From the NCBI GenBank assembly GCA_018894435.1, contig JAHIPI010000056.1, positions 1 to 48,660 of the forward strand: 48,660 nucleotides of DNA, written 5' to 3'. The translations under genes and the position numbers were made by a program. Within the stretch, counting starts at the first letter, position 1, and every line of letters starts with the position of its first letter. Positions 9,276-16,428 of the stretch are shown here, piece by piece. The notes under the pieces were generated by a model. The model saw nothing but the letters and a program-made list of their open reading frames with translations, made no database searches and was not told the DNA's origin. The stretch comes from Candidatus Omnitrophota bacterium (GTDB taxonomy: Bacteria > Omnitrophota > Gorgyraeia > JAHIPI01).

Positions 9276-9760
9276 TGGAAAAGACCAGAAACGCTGGGCT
9301 AAGAGTAAAGGAATTCATCGAACCGAAAAATGGTGAGCTTGATATAAACGGCATCATGAAGATACTTCCGCACAGGTATCCTTTTTTAATGGTGGATAAA
9401 ATAGTCGAGTGGGAAAGCACGAAAAGAATCGTGGGCGTCAAGAACGTGACTATAAACGAGGAGTTTTTTAAAGGCCACTTTCCGGACAATCCCATTATGC
9501 CGGGTGTTTTGATACTTGAAGGCCTGGCGCAGGTAGGGGGAATACTGGCGTTCAGCACCAAAGAAACCCTCGGCAAATCCATATATTTTGTAGGCATTAA
9601 TGACGTCAAGTTTAGAAAGGCCGTTATCCCCGGCGACATACTTAAGCTGGAAGCTACTATTAAAAATTTGAGAAGCCGCCTCGCGATACTGCGCGGCGTA
9701 GCGACAGTGGATTCGGAGATAGTCGCCGAAGCGGACATTATGTTCGGCATAACAGGATGA
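9275..9760 (+). CDS. fabZ: 3-hydroxyacyl-ACP dehydratase FabZ
   Basis: The 161-aa hot-dog fold protein removes water from beta-hydroxyacyl-ACP during fatty acid elongation. The catalytic His lies in ILPHRYPFLMVDKI and the catalytic Glu in GVLILEGLAQVGG. It starts at the ATG 9275 that shares a base with the lpxC stop, and a purine-rich AAAGGGG site lies 8 bases upstream. The N-terminus is about 20 residues longer than in Escherichia coli. The lpxA gene that usually follows is missing here. Confidence 0.95.
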   Translation: MEKTRNAGLRVKEFIEPKNGELDINGIMKILPHRYPFLMVDKIVEWESTKRIVGVKNVTINEEFFKGHFPDNPIMPGVLILEGLAQVGGILAFSTKETLGKSIYFVGINDVKFRKAVIPGDILKLEATIKNLRSRLAILRGVATVDSEIVAEADIMFGITG

Positions 9761-9764
9761 TTAT

Positions 9765-10577
9765 ATGAAGAGATTAGAAAAGATAGGGCTTTTTGCCGGC
9801 GGGGGCGAGCTGCCCCTTGTCTTCGGAGACGAAGTAAGAAAGGGCGGCACAAAAGTCGTAGCCTTCGCAGCCAATGGGATAACCTCAAAGGATCTGGACG
9901 GGCACGTCGATAAGATCTATTGGCTCGAACTTACGGAAACGGCAAAACTTCCGTTCATATTTTTAAGCGAGCGCTTAAAAAACTTTGTCATGCTGGGCAA
10001 GATCCCGAAGACGATCCTGTTTAAAAAGGACTTATCCAGGAGCAAGGAGATAAGTTCTGTATTAAGTGACGCGAAAGACCATCTTGACGATAACTTGATG
10101 AGGGAGATAGCCAATAAAGCGAAGAAATTCGGGATCAACTTTTTAAACCCTGCCGATTTTTTGCAGAATCTCCTGCCGGAAAAAGGCGTCCTTACCAAAA
10201 GAAAACCCACGCGCGATGAATTGCAGGATATAGAGTTCGGAAGAAAAATCGCAGCGGCGATAGGTAATCTCGATATAGGCCAGGCAGTAGCGGTGAAAAA
10301 CAAAGATGTCGTGGCTGTTGAAGCGCTGGAGGGGACAGACGAGATGATAAAACGCGCAGGCAAATTGGCCGGTAACGGCGTTGTCTTTGTAAAAATGATC
10401 AAGCCGAAGCAGGATCCGCGCTTCGATATGCCGACGGTGGGCGTAACGACGATAGATTCCCTGATAGAAGCAAAGGCGGCCGTTCTTGCTATTGAAGCGG
10501 GTAAGACATTTTTTGTCAACAAAAACGAGGCGGTGAAGAGGGCTGATTCGCACGGCATCAGCATAGTGGCGATCTGA
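9765..10577 (+). CDS. lpxI: UDP-2,3-diacylglucosamine pyrophosphatase LpxI
   Basis: The 270-aa protein matches LpxI (formerly DUF1009), which cleaves UDP-2,3-diacylglucosamine to lipid X in organisms without LpxH. Recognisable blocks are IGLFAGGGELPLVF at the N-terminus, then DIGQAVAVKNKDVVAVEALEG, GVVFVKMIKPKQDPRFDMP and VGVTTID in the C-terminal domain. It starts 4 bases after fabZ in the same operon. In many genomes lpxA stands between fabZ and lpxI, but not here. Confidence 0.92.
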   Translation: MKRLEKIGLFAGGGELPLVFGDEVRKGGTKVVAFAANGITSKDLDGHVDKIYWLELTETAKLPFIFLSERLKNFVMLGKIPKTILFKKDLSRSKEISSVLSDAKDHLDDNLMREIANKAKKFGINFLNPADFLQNLLPEKGVLTKRKPTRDELQDIEFGRKIAAAIGNLDIGQAVAVKNKDVVAVEALEGTDEMIKRAGKLAGNGVVFVKMIKPKQDPRFDMPTVGVTTIDSLIEAKAAVLAIEAGKTFFVNKNEAVKRADSHGISIVAI

Positions 10578-10578
10578 C

Positions 10579-11328
10579 ATGCAAAAGAGTAAAAACGAAT
10601 TAATAAAATTCATAAAAGAGACAGTGCAAAAATCCGGCGCGAAAAAGCTGATACTCGGCCTTTCCGGCGGGGTGGACTCTGCCGCAACCGCTTATCTTTC
10701 AGTTTTGGCGCTGGGACGCGAAAATGTCATAGCGGTACTTATGCACTACAAAGATTTTGATAAAGAAGGCGCCGAATTGGCAGACTTAATGGTGAAGAAT
10801 CTCGGGATAAAGTCGTACAATGTAGATATAGCGCCCGGCGTGGACGCGTATTTTAAGAATTTTCCCGACGCCGATGATATAAGGCGCGGCAACAAAATGG
10901 CGCGCGAGAGGATGTCGGTTTTGTACGACCTTTCAAAGAAAGAGGAAGCGCTTGTGATCGGCAGTGGCAATAAGACCGAGATATCACTCGGCTATTGCAC
11001 CCTGCACGGCGATACTGCCTGCGCGCTGAACCCTTTGGCAAGACTTTATAAGACGGATATTCTTAAGCTGGCAGAGGAATTGGGCGTGCCCGAGAGTGTA
11101 ATAAAACGGAAACCCACGGCGGGACTCTGGAAGGGCCAGACCGACGAAGAAGAGCTGGGTTATTCTTATAAAGAGATGGACCGGCTTTTGTCTTTAATGT
11201 TGGATTCGAAAAAGACGTATGACGAACTTAAAAAAGAAGGCTTCAGCGAAAAATTTATACGCGATATAAGAGAACGCATTACGATGAGCGATTTTAAAAG
11301 AAGACCTACTTCTATACCCGAGGCTTAA
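10579..11328 (+). CDS. nadE: NH3-dependent NAD+ synthetase
   Basis: The 249-aa protein is an N-type ATP pyrophosphatase that amidates deamido-NAD+ with ammonia. The PP-loop is LGLSGGVDSA (about residues 24-33). The family blocks GSGNKTEISLGYCTLHGD, CALNPLARLYKTDIL and PTAGLWKGQTDEEELGYSY are all present. There is no glutaminase domain, so free ammonia is the likely donor. Glutamine synthetase follows directly, which may matter for nitrogen supply. The ATG comes one base after the lpxI stop codon. Confidence 0.94.
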   Translation: MQKSKNELIKFIKETVQKSGAKKLILGLSGGVDSAATAYLSVLALGRENVIAVLMHYKDFDKEGAELADLMVKNLGIKSYNVDIAPGVDAYFKNFPDADDIRRGNKMARERMSVLYDLSKKEEALVIGSGNKTEISLGYCTLHGDTACALNPLARLYKTDILKLAEELGVPESVIKRKPTAGLWKGQTDEEELGYSYKEMDRLLSLMLDSKKTYDELKKEGFSEKFIRDIRERITMSDFKRRPTSIPEA

Positions 11329-11345
11329 ATTCGAGGAGAGATATA

Positions 11346-12683
11346 ATGAAAACAAAAAAAGAGGTAATAAGTTTCGTAAAAAAACACAAGATCACCAATA
11401 TACAGCTTTGGTTTACCGATATCCTCGGCGGCTTAAAATGCTGTGTTATCTCTGACAACGAATTGGAAGGCGCGCTTGACCACGGCAAGGGCTTTGACGG
11501 CTCAAGCGTCGCCGGTTACGCTGAGGCAGAGGAGAGCGATATTCTTGCTATGCCCGACATCTCTACATTTAAGATCGTCCCCTGGGAGAGTAAAAAAGAG
11601 CCTGTCGCGAGGATGTTCTGCGACATACTTACGCCTGAGAAAAAGCCTTATCCCGGAGACCCGCGATATGCGCTTAAAAGGAACCTTGCAAAGGCAAAAA
11701 AGATGGGTTTCGATTTCTATGTCGGGCCGGAATTGGAATATTTCTATTTTAAGCGTAATGACAAACCGGAGATACTTGACGAAGGCGGATATTTTGACCT
11801 TGTTCCCAATGACGTAGCGAATGAACTGAGAAAAGACACTGTGAAGATGCTTGATGCTATTGGGATAAATGTAGAAACGAGCCACCACGAGTGCGCTCCT
11901 TCGCAGCATGAGATAGACCTGCGCTATGCCGATGCTTTGACGATGGCAGATACCGTTATGACGTACAAGATGGTCGTAAAGGAAGTGGCGCAGAGGCGAG
12001 GATACCACGCCACGTTTATGCCGAAACCGATATTCGGAGTGGCCGGAAGCGGTATGCATACGCACCAGTCCTTATTCTCCGCCTCCGGCGGAACCAAGGG
12101 GAAAAACGCATTTTTCGACAAAAAAGACAAGCATCATCTTTCCAAAATAGCGAAGCATTTTATCGCCGGCGAGCTGAAACACGCCAGAGAAATATGTGCC
12201 ATAACCGCCCAGTGGGTAAATTCTTATAAGAGATTGGTACCGGGATATGAAGCACCTGTTTATATTTCGTGGGCGACGAAGAATAGAACGGCGCTTATAA
12301 GAGTGCCTGTTTACCGTCCAGGAAACGAAAAAGCGACGAGGGCGGAATTACGCTGCCCGGATCCGGCGTGTAACCCGTATCTGGCGTTCAGTGTTATGCT
12401 GGCGGCGGGACTCGAAGGCATAGAGAAAAAATATAAACTCCCCGAACCCATAGAGCCCAATCTCTACAAAATGGAGATGGAGGAGCGCGACAGAAAAGGC
12501 GTGAAGTCGTTGCCCATCGATCTATTTGAGGCGATAAAGGAGACGGAAAAAAGCAGGCTGGTAAAGGATGCGCTCGGCGAGCATATCTTCAAGAGATTTC
12601 TCCACAATAAGATCAAGGAGTGGGAGGAGTACCGCATTCAGGTTACCTCGCAGGAAATAAAGAAGTATTTGCCGATATTATAG
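11346..12683 (+). CDS. glnA: Glutamine synthetase type I
   Basis: The 445-aa protein is a class I glutamine synthetase (ATP-dependent glutamate plus ammonia to glutamine). It has the beta-grasp domain with GFDGSSVAGY. The catalytic domain shows VGPELEYF, the His-loop region around GSGMHTHQSL, and NRTALIRVP. Length and the sequence NLYKMEMEERD resemble the GSI-alpha type. The adenylylation tyrosine motif NLYDLP of GSI-beta is not seen, so feedback control rather than adenylylation is likely. GAGGAG precedes the ATG. Confidence 0.95.
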   Translation: MKTKKEVISFVKKHKITNIQLWFTDILGGLKCCVISDNELEGALDHGKGFDGSSVAGYAEAEESDILAMPDISTFKIVPWESKKEPVARMFCDILTPEKKPYPGDPRYALKRNLAKAKKMGFDFYVGPELEYFYFKRNDKPEILDEGGYFDLVPNDVANELRKDTVKMLDAIGINVETSHHECAPSQHEIDLRYADALTMADTVMTYKMVVKEVAQRRGYHATFMPKPIFGVAGSGMHTHQSLFSASGGTKGKNAFFDKKDKHHLSKIAKHFIAGELKHAREICAITAQWVNSYKRLVPGYEAPVYISWATKNRTALIRVPVYRPGNEKATRAELRCPDPACNPYLAFSVMLAAGLEGIEKKYKLPEPIEPNLYKMEMEERDRKGVKSLPIDLFEAIKETEKSRLVKDALGEHIFKRFLHNKIKEWEEYRIQVTSQEIKKYLPIL

Positions 12684-12703
12684 GGACGTGTCACAAAGGG
12701 ACA
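12683..12703 (+). repeat. Left inverted repeat of the RAYT transposase unit
   Basis: GGGACGTGTC followed by ACAAAGGGACA begins on the last base of the glnA stop codon. It pairs with the inverted copy at 13,386-13,406 except for a few positions in the middle. Short repeats of this kind are the expected partners of RAYT transposases. Confidence 0.8.
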
Positions 12704-12748
12704 GACAACCCCAAACATAAAAAAATTTAAAAATAATTGAAAGAAAAG

Positions 12749-12784
12749 TACCTCCTCATACGTATATATTAGTGAAAGGAGGTA
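12749..12784 (+). promoter_or_regulatory. Hairpin that hides the transposase ribosome binding site
   Basis: TACCTCCT (12749-12756) and AGGAGGTA (12777-12784) are perfect 8-bp inverted arms. The right arm contains the Shine-Dalgarno AGGAGG of the transposase, so folding would block translation. The 20-base loop contains the palindrome ATACGTAT. Confidence 0.7.
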
Positions 12785-12789
12785 TTTTT

Positions 12790-13380
12790 ATGCCTAGAAC
12801 CAAGAGAATTTTATATGATGGAGCAATTTATCACATAGTAAACAGGGGACACAATAAGCAGGTTTTATTTAAAAATCACGAAGATTATATAAGGTTTAAA
12901 AGCATGGTATCTATCTACTTAGAACGGTATGCTTTTAAAATCTTCAATTACTGCCTTATGATCAATCATTTCCATTTTCTTATGCAAATAGGTAAAGCAG
13001 CTGATTTACCGCTTATTATGAAAGGAGTTTCGCAAACTTATGCGAATTATTATAAGCGAAAATACGGAACCATAGGATACCTGTTTCAGAATAGGTACAA
13101 AAGCATTCTTATCGAGAAGGATGCACATCTATTGGTGTGCGCTCGATATATAGAACGGAATCCTTTGAGAGCAAGCCTTGTAAGCGAATTGTCAGAATAT
13201 CCATGGTCAAGTTACCATTACTACGCAACAGGTAAGAAAGATGATATCATCACGCCAAATATTTTATATGATAATTTTGGTAACTCCTCGGAAGAAAAGA
13301 GGCGGAATTATATTGAATATATATCCGAGGAACAGCCCTATGAATTGTTATTAGATGAGGCAATAGCAAAAATGAAATAG
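12790..13380 (+). CDS. REP-associated tyrosine transposase (RAYT, Y1_Tnp/IS200-like)
   Basis: The 196-aa protein is a single-strand DNA HUH transposase of the RAYT group. It has GAIYHIVNRGHNKQVLF at the start, the HUH pair in MINHFHFLMQ, the nucleophile Tyr region SQTYANYYKRKYG, and RYIERNPLRASLV near the end. The frame can be extended to a GTG at 12772. The ATG at 12790 is preferred because AGGAGG (12777-12782) precedes it. RAYTs act on short hairpin repeats, and this window is full of them. The gene is intact and lies between inverted repeats. Confidence 0.93.
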   Translation: MPRTKRILYDGAIYHIVNRGHNKQVLFKNHEDYIRFKSMVSIYLERYAFKIFNYCLMINHFHFLMQIGKAADLPLIMKGVSQTYANYYKRKYGTIGYLFQNRYKSILIEKDAHLLVCARYIERNPLRASLVSELSEYPWSSYHYYATGKKDDIITPNILYDNFGNSSEEKRRNYIEYISEEQPYELLLDEAIAKMK

Positions 13381-13385
13381 TGGAG

Positions 13386-13406
13386 TGTCCCAAAGCGACA
13401 CGTCCC
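13386..13406 (-). repeat. Right inverted repeat of the RAYT transposase unit
   Basis: On the - strand it reads GGGACGTGTC, GCTTT, GGGACA, matching the left repeat at 12,683. It begins 6 bases after the transposase stop codon and ends 12 bases before the 3' end of the prepilin gene on the other strand. Confidence 0.8.
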
Positions 13407-13418
13407 CTATTCACTACT

Positions 13419-14117
13419 TTAATCAGTGGAACTGGAGGTGCCGTTCGGATCTGATATTACCGGTTTTGTAGTATTCGGGTTGTAAAGTTCAAAATCATTC
13501 ATTCGGAAAGGTCCTGCTACGTGTCCGTCCACAAAAAGTACCATAACAGGTGTTGTACTACCCACGTTCCCCCTTCCTCCGTGACCCGGTATATTATCGT
13601 CGTTATCACGTTCCAGCCAGACTTTATTGCGCGGTGAAGTTATCGTGGAAAGCGGCCTTGTGCTGTAGATGTTTGTGGTGTATAGAAAAACACGTGGGTT
13701 GCCATAGTATGAATTGCCTATAGCTTCAAAAATCGTAGTTTTTTCAAAATTCGGAGCCACATACTCTGTCCATGAAACGGGCCTTGCGTCATCGAGGCAG
13801 TGAAAAACTTCTGTATTTGGGCTCTCGAAATCCGTAATTTGCAAATAAGGATTTAGCGGGCGGGAGCCCTGCGGTACCTTGCCGCCGAAGTAGAACTCCA
13901 TCGACCCACCCATTGATGGCGGAAAACAATCATTATGATCATCCAAATATAAATACCACGCAATCCCGTGCTGCCTGAGATTATTTATGCACATTGCCCG
14001 CCGCGCGGCTTCTCTTGCCTTGCCAAAAACAGGCAAAAGTATAGCCGCAAGAAGCCCGACGATGACTATTACCACGAGAAGTTCGATTAGGGTAAAGGCT
14101 TTTTTATTCATATTCAT
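13419..14117 (-). CDS. Prepilin-type protein with N-terminal methylation motif and H-X9-DG tail
   Basis: The 232-aa protein has a type IV/type II secretion prepilin leader: [20 protein letters not shown] with the cleavage/methylation pattern KAFTLIE. A hydrophobic helix (about 8-30) and the [15 protein letters not shown] helix follow, as in DUF1559-like pseudopilins. The C-terminus carries [10 protein letters not shown], the H-X9-DG style motif. It is probably exported as a minor pseudopilin. No pilus assembly genes are nearby. Its upstream region was taken over by a repeat (14,123-14,172), so no Shine-Dalgarno is visible. Confidence 0.85.
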   Translation of the reverse strand: MNMNKKAFTLIELLVVIVIVGLLAAILLPVFGKAREAARRAMCINNLRQHGIAWYLYLDDHNDCFPPSMGGSMEFYFGGKVPQGSRPLNPYLQITDFESPNTEVFHCLDDARPVSWTEYVAPNFEKTTIFEAIGNSYYGNPRVFLYTTNIYSTRPLSTITSPRNKVWLERDNDDNIPGHGGRGNVGSTTPVMVLFVDGHVAGPFRMNDFELYNPNTTKPVISDPNGTSSSTD

Positions 14118-14122
14118 AATTA

Positions 14123-14172
14123 TGGGGTCAGACCCTCGTTATGTTAACTACAATAATCAGGGTCTGACCCCA
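14123..14172. repeat. GGGGTCAGACCC inverted repeat between prepilin and lpxB
   Basis: TGGGGTCAGACCCT (14123-14136) and AGGGTCTGACCCCA (14159-14172) are perfect 14-bp inverted arms around 22 bases. Each arm also contains the short palindrome GGGTC-A-GACCC. This type of repeat is often seen with RAYT transposases. The element reaches into the lpxB 3' end and supplies its stop codon. Confidence 0.9.
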
Positions 14173-15305
14173 ATGAGTTTAATCACTGCCTTTGCCGCGC
14201 GGCGGGAGGCGCCTTCAGAGCCGAGTGACCTTCTGAGCGCGTCAAGATCTTTTCTTATAGCACCGCTTACCGACGGGTTTGTGAGTATTTTAAGCGCTTC
14301 CTCATAAATCTTATTCGGCGTGGCGTCGAATTGGATCAGTTCGGGGACGATCTTCTTTTTGGGAAGTATGTTTACAAGCCCGATGTGGGGAACTCTTATA
14401 AAGGGCTTCATCAAAATAGCGTTAAGTAACGATATCTTATATACGATCACCATCGGTACATCCATTATTGCGCACTCAAGCGTTGCGGTCCCCGAACTAA
14501 CCAGAGCCAGATCCGCAATAGATAAATAATCGTAAAGTTCAGTACCTCTATTTTCCGCTATGCGGCAGGGAAGGTCAAACCCCCTTAAATGCGTGTCAAA
14601 TATCTCCGGCGCTATGGCTTGCGAACGCACAAGTATTACCTGTATATCCTCGCGCAAGTTGTGAATTTTTAGAGCGGCCGATAACATCATGGGAAGGAGC
14701 GCATTTATCTCGCTTTCGCGTGAGCCGGGGAGAAGGATTATGGTCTTCTTTTCCGGGTTGAAGTGCAACTCTTCAAAAACCGCGTCTTTTCCTATGGACG
14801 GCTTTGCTATATCCAGAAGCGGGTGCCCCACGCACTCGACGGGAACCCCGTATTTTTTATAAAGTTCGCCTTCAAAGTCGAAGAAGACAAGCATTTTATC
14901 GACGTATTTCTTTATTGTGTAAATGCGGTTTTTGCCCCAAGCCCACAACTGCGGGCTTATGTAGTAGATTATCTTCACTTTCCGTTTTTTTAATTCTTTC
15001 AAAAGCCGCAGATTGAATCCCGGGTAATCGACCAGTATTACAATATCGGGTTTTTCCTTATCGACCTCTTTTAAAAATAAAAAAAACATCTCTTTTATTT
15101 TCTTGAAATGTTTAAAGATGTCCCAGACGCCCACTATGGCAAGCTCGTCCGCCCTGTAAAAGACGCGCACGCCGGCAAGCGACATATTTTGGCCGCCTAT
15201 GCCCATAAATACGACCGACGGCTCACACGACTTTATCTCTCTCACAAGCCGCGATGCGTGCAGATCGCCGGAGGCCTCGCCGGCGACTATGAATATCTTC
15301 TTCAT
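14157..15305 (-). CDS. lpxB: Lipid-A-disaccharide synthase
   Basis: The 382-aa GT19 glycosyltransferase condenses UDP-2,3-diacylglucosamine with lipid X, the step after LpxI. It has the IFIVAGEASGDLHASRLV opening and MGIGGQNMSLAG. YISPQLWAWGKNRI, FDFEGELYKKYGV, HPLLD, ILLPGSRESEI and VSSGTATLE also match. Length equals the Escherichia coli enzyme. The last residues (GVRP) and the stop codon come from the inverted repeat at 14,123-14,172. Its ATG overlaps the stop of the upstream oxidoreductase by 4 bases, so the two are co-translated. Confidence 0.96.
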   Translation of the reverse strand: MKKIFIVAGEASGDLHASRLVREIKSCEPSVVFMGIGGQNMSLAGVRVFYRADELAIVGVWDIFKHFKKIKEMFFLFLKEVDKEKPDIVILVDYPGFNLRLLKELKKRKVKIIYYISPQLWAWGKNRIYTIKKYVDKMLVFFDFEGELYKKYGVPVECVGHPLLDIAKPSIGKDAVFEELHFNPEKKTIILLPGSRESEINALLPMMLSAALKIHNLREDIQVILVRSQAIAPEIFDTHLRGFDLPCRIAENRGTELYDYLSIADLALVSSGTATLECAIMDVPMVIVYKISLLNAILMKPFIRVPHIGLVNILPKKKIVPELIQFDATPNKIYEEALKILTNPSVSGAIRKDLDALRRSLGSEGASRRAAKAVIKLIGVRP

Positions 15306-16225
15306 GTCAATTTCGCTTTTATCTCTTCGGTTATGTCTATGGCCACTTTGAGGGCCTTGCGCGCTTCCTCGCCCGAAACGATGGGCCGTTTTCCGTTAAG
15401 CGCGCATTCCACGAATGACTCAAGCTCTTTTCTGAGGGGCTCTTCTTTCCTGATTTTGATGTTCTTTTTTTTCATTATATCGCGGTGTCTTCGGTATAAA
15501 GTGGCGGATTGCGTGAGGTAGTTTAAAAGGATGTACGAATCTTCCTGAAATATCTTTATGGTGCGCACTGGTTTTTTTGTTACGCGGCTCGCCGTAAGGT
15601 CGCACACGGTCTTGTTGGCAAATACCATGCGCACGTTTGCGGTGTCCTCATGCTGTGACACTATCCTTACGCCGACTGATTCTATGGACTCTACGGAACT
15701 TTTTATGAGCCCCAATATTATATCTATGTCGTGTATCATGAGGTCGAGTACCACTCCTATATCGGCCGCGCGCGCGACAAAAGGGCCGGAGCGGGTGCAT
15801 TCTATGAATTTCGGCTCTTTTATATAGGGCTCTATGGCTCGGACCGCTGAATTGAAGCGCTCTATGTGGCCCACCTGGATGATGACATTCTTCTTTTTTG
15901 CAATCTCCAGGAGTTCGTCCGCCTCTTTAAGGGTCTTTGTGATGGGTTTTTCTATTAAAACATGGATGCCGTTATTTATGAAATCCTTGGCTATTTTGTA
16001 ATGGAGAAATGTCGGGACCGATATGCTTACCGCCTGGACCTTGTCGAATAGGTCCCGGTAATCGGCATAGTAAGCCGTACGGTACTTTTTGGCTATCTTT
16101 TTGCCGTGGTCCGCGTTTATATCGCACACACCTACAAGGTGGATGCCTTTTAGCCTGGAATACACTTTGGCGTGTTTGGAGCCCAGGTGCCCCGCGCCTA
16201 TTACCGCTACATATAGCCTGCTCAT
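15302..16225 (-). CDS. Gfo/Idh/MocA family NAD(P)-dependent oxidoreductase
   Basis: The 307-aa protein has an N-terminal Rossmann fold (VAVIGAGHLGSKHAKVY, VGVCDIN) and the sugar dehydrogenase motif HVLIEKPIT with the conserved Lys. The C-terminal domain begins around VGHIERFNSAVR and includes DLMIHDIDIILGL. It is translationally coupled to lpxB. In Acidithiobacillus and Leptospira a relative called GnnA oxidises UDP-GlcNAc for 2,3-diamino lipid A and sits near lpx genes. GnnA is therefore possible here, but the partner transaminase GnnB is not in the window. AGGAG precedes the ATG on the - strand. Confidence 0.88.
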   Translation of the reverse strand: MSRLYVAVIGAGHLGSKHAKVYSRLKGIHLVGVCDINADHGKKIAKKYRTAYYADYRDLFDKVQAVSISVPTFLHYKIAKDFINNGIHVLIEKPITKTLKEADELLEIAKKKNVIIQVGHIERFNSAVRAIEPYIKEPKFIECTRSGPFVARAADIGVVLDLMIHDIDIILGLIKSSVESIESVGVRIVSQHEDTANVRMVFANKTVCDLTASRVTKKPVRTIKIFQEDSYILLNYLTQSATLYRRHRDIMKKKNIKIRKEEPLRKELESFVECALNGKRPIVSGEEARKALKVAIDITEEIKAKLT

Positions 16226-16293
16226 GAGACTCCTTATAAATTAGTAAAATTATATCATTAAGTGCCGCTTCGGGCAAGGAAAAATTGCTTGTT

Positions 16294-16380
16294 AAATGAG
16301 GCCCAAGCTTACGGAACAAAGTGAACGTAAGCTTGGCAGGCCGAATTTAATCCCGCCAACGGCGGGGCGATGCGAGTCCC
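16294..16380 (+). repeat. Composite two-hairpin repeat, copy A
   Basis: The element starts with AAATGAG. Hairpin 1 has arms CCAAGCTTACG (16303-16313) and CGTAAGCTTGG (16326-16336). A spacer GAATTTAATCCCGCC leads into hairpin 2 (CCCGCC-AAC-GGCGGG). The same order of parts occurs at 22,136. It lies between the divergent Gfo/Idh and msbA genes and could also stop transcription in both directions. Confidence 0.75.
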
Positions 16381-16389
16381 ACAAATGAC

Positions 16390-16418
16390 TTGTAGGGATA
16401 CCTCAAATATGCTATAAT
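16390..16418 (+). promoter_or_regulatory. Promoter of msbA leaving almost no leader
   Basis: TTGTAG (16390-16395), a 17-base spacer and a perfect TATAAT (16413-16418). The msbA ATG is at 16429, so the transcript would start about 4 bases before it and carry no Shine-Dalgarno. Confidence 0.7.
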
Positions 16419-16428
16419 ATCCAGACAT

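Noticed and set aside
12436-12510. Adenylylation site in glutamine synthetase
   Set aside because: The sequence NLYKMEMEERD lacks the NLYDLP context and the GSI-beta insertion, so control by adenylylation is not claimed.
14157-15305. lpxB truncated by the repeat
   Set aside because: The protein has the full 382-residue length and all motifs. Only the last few residues come from the repeat.
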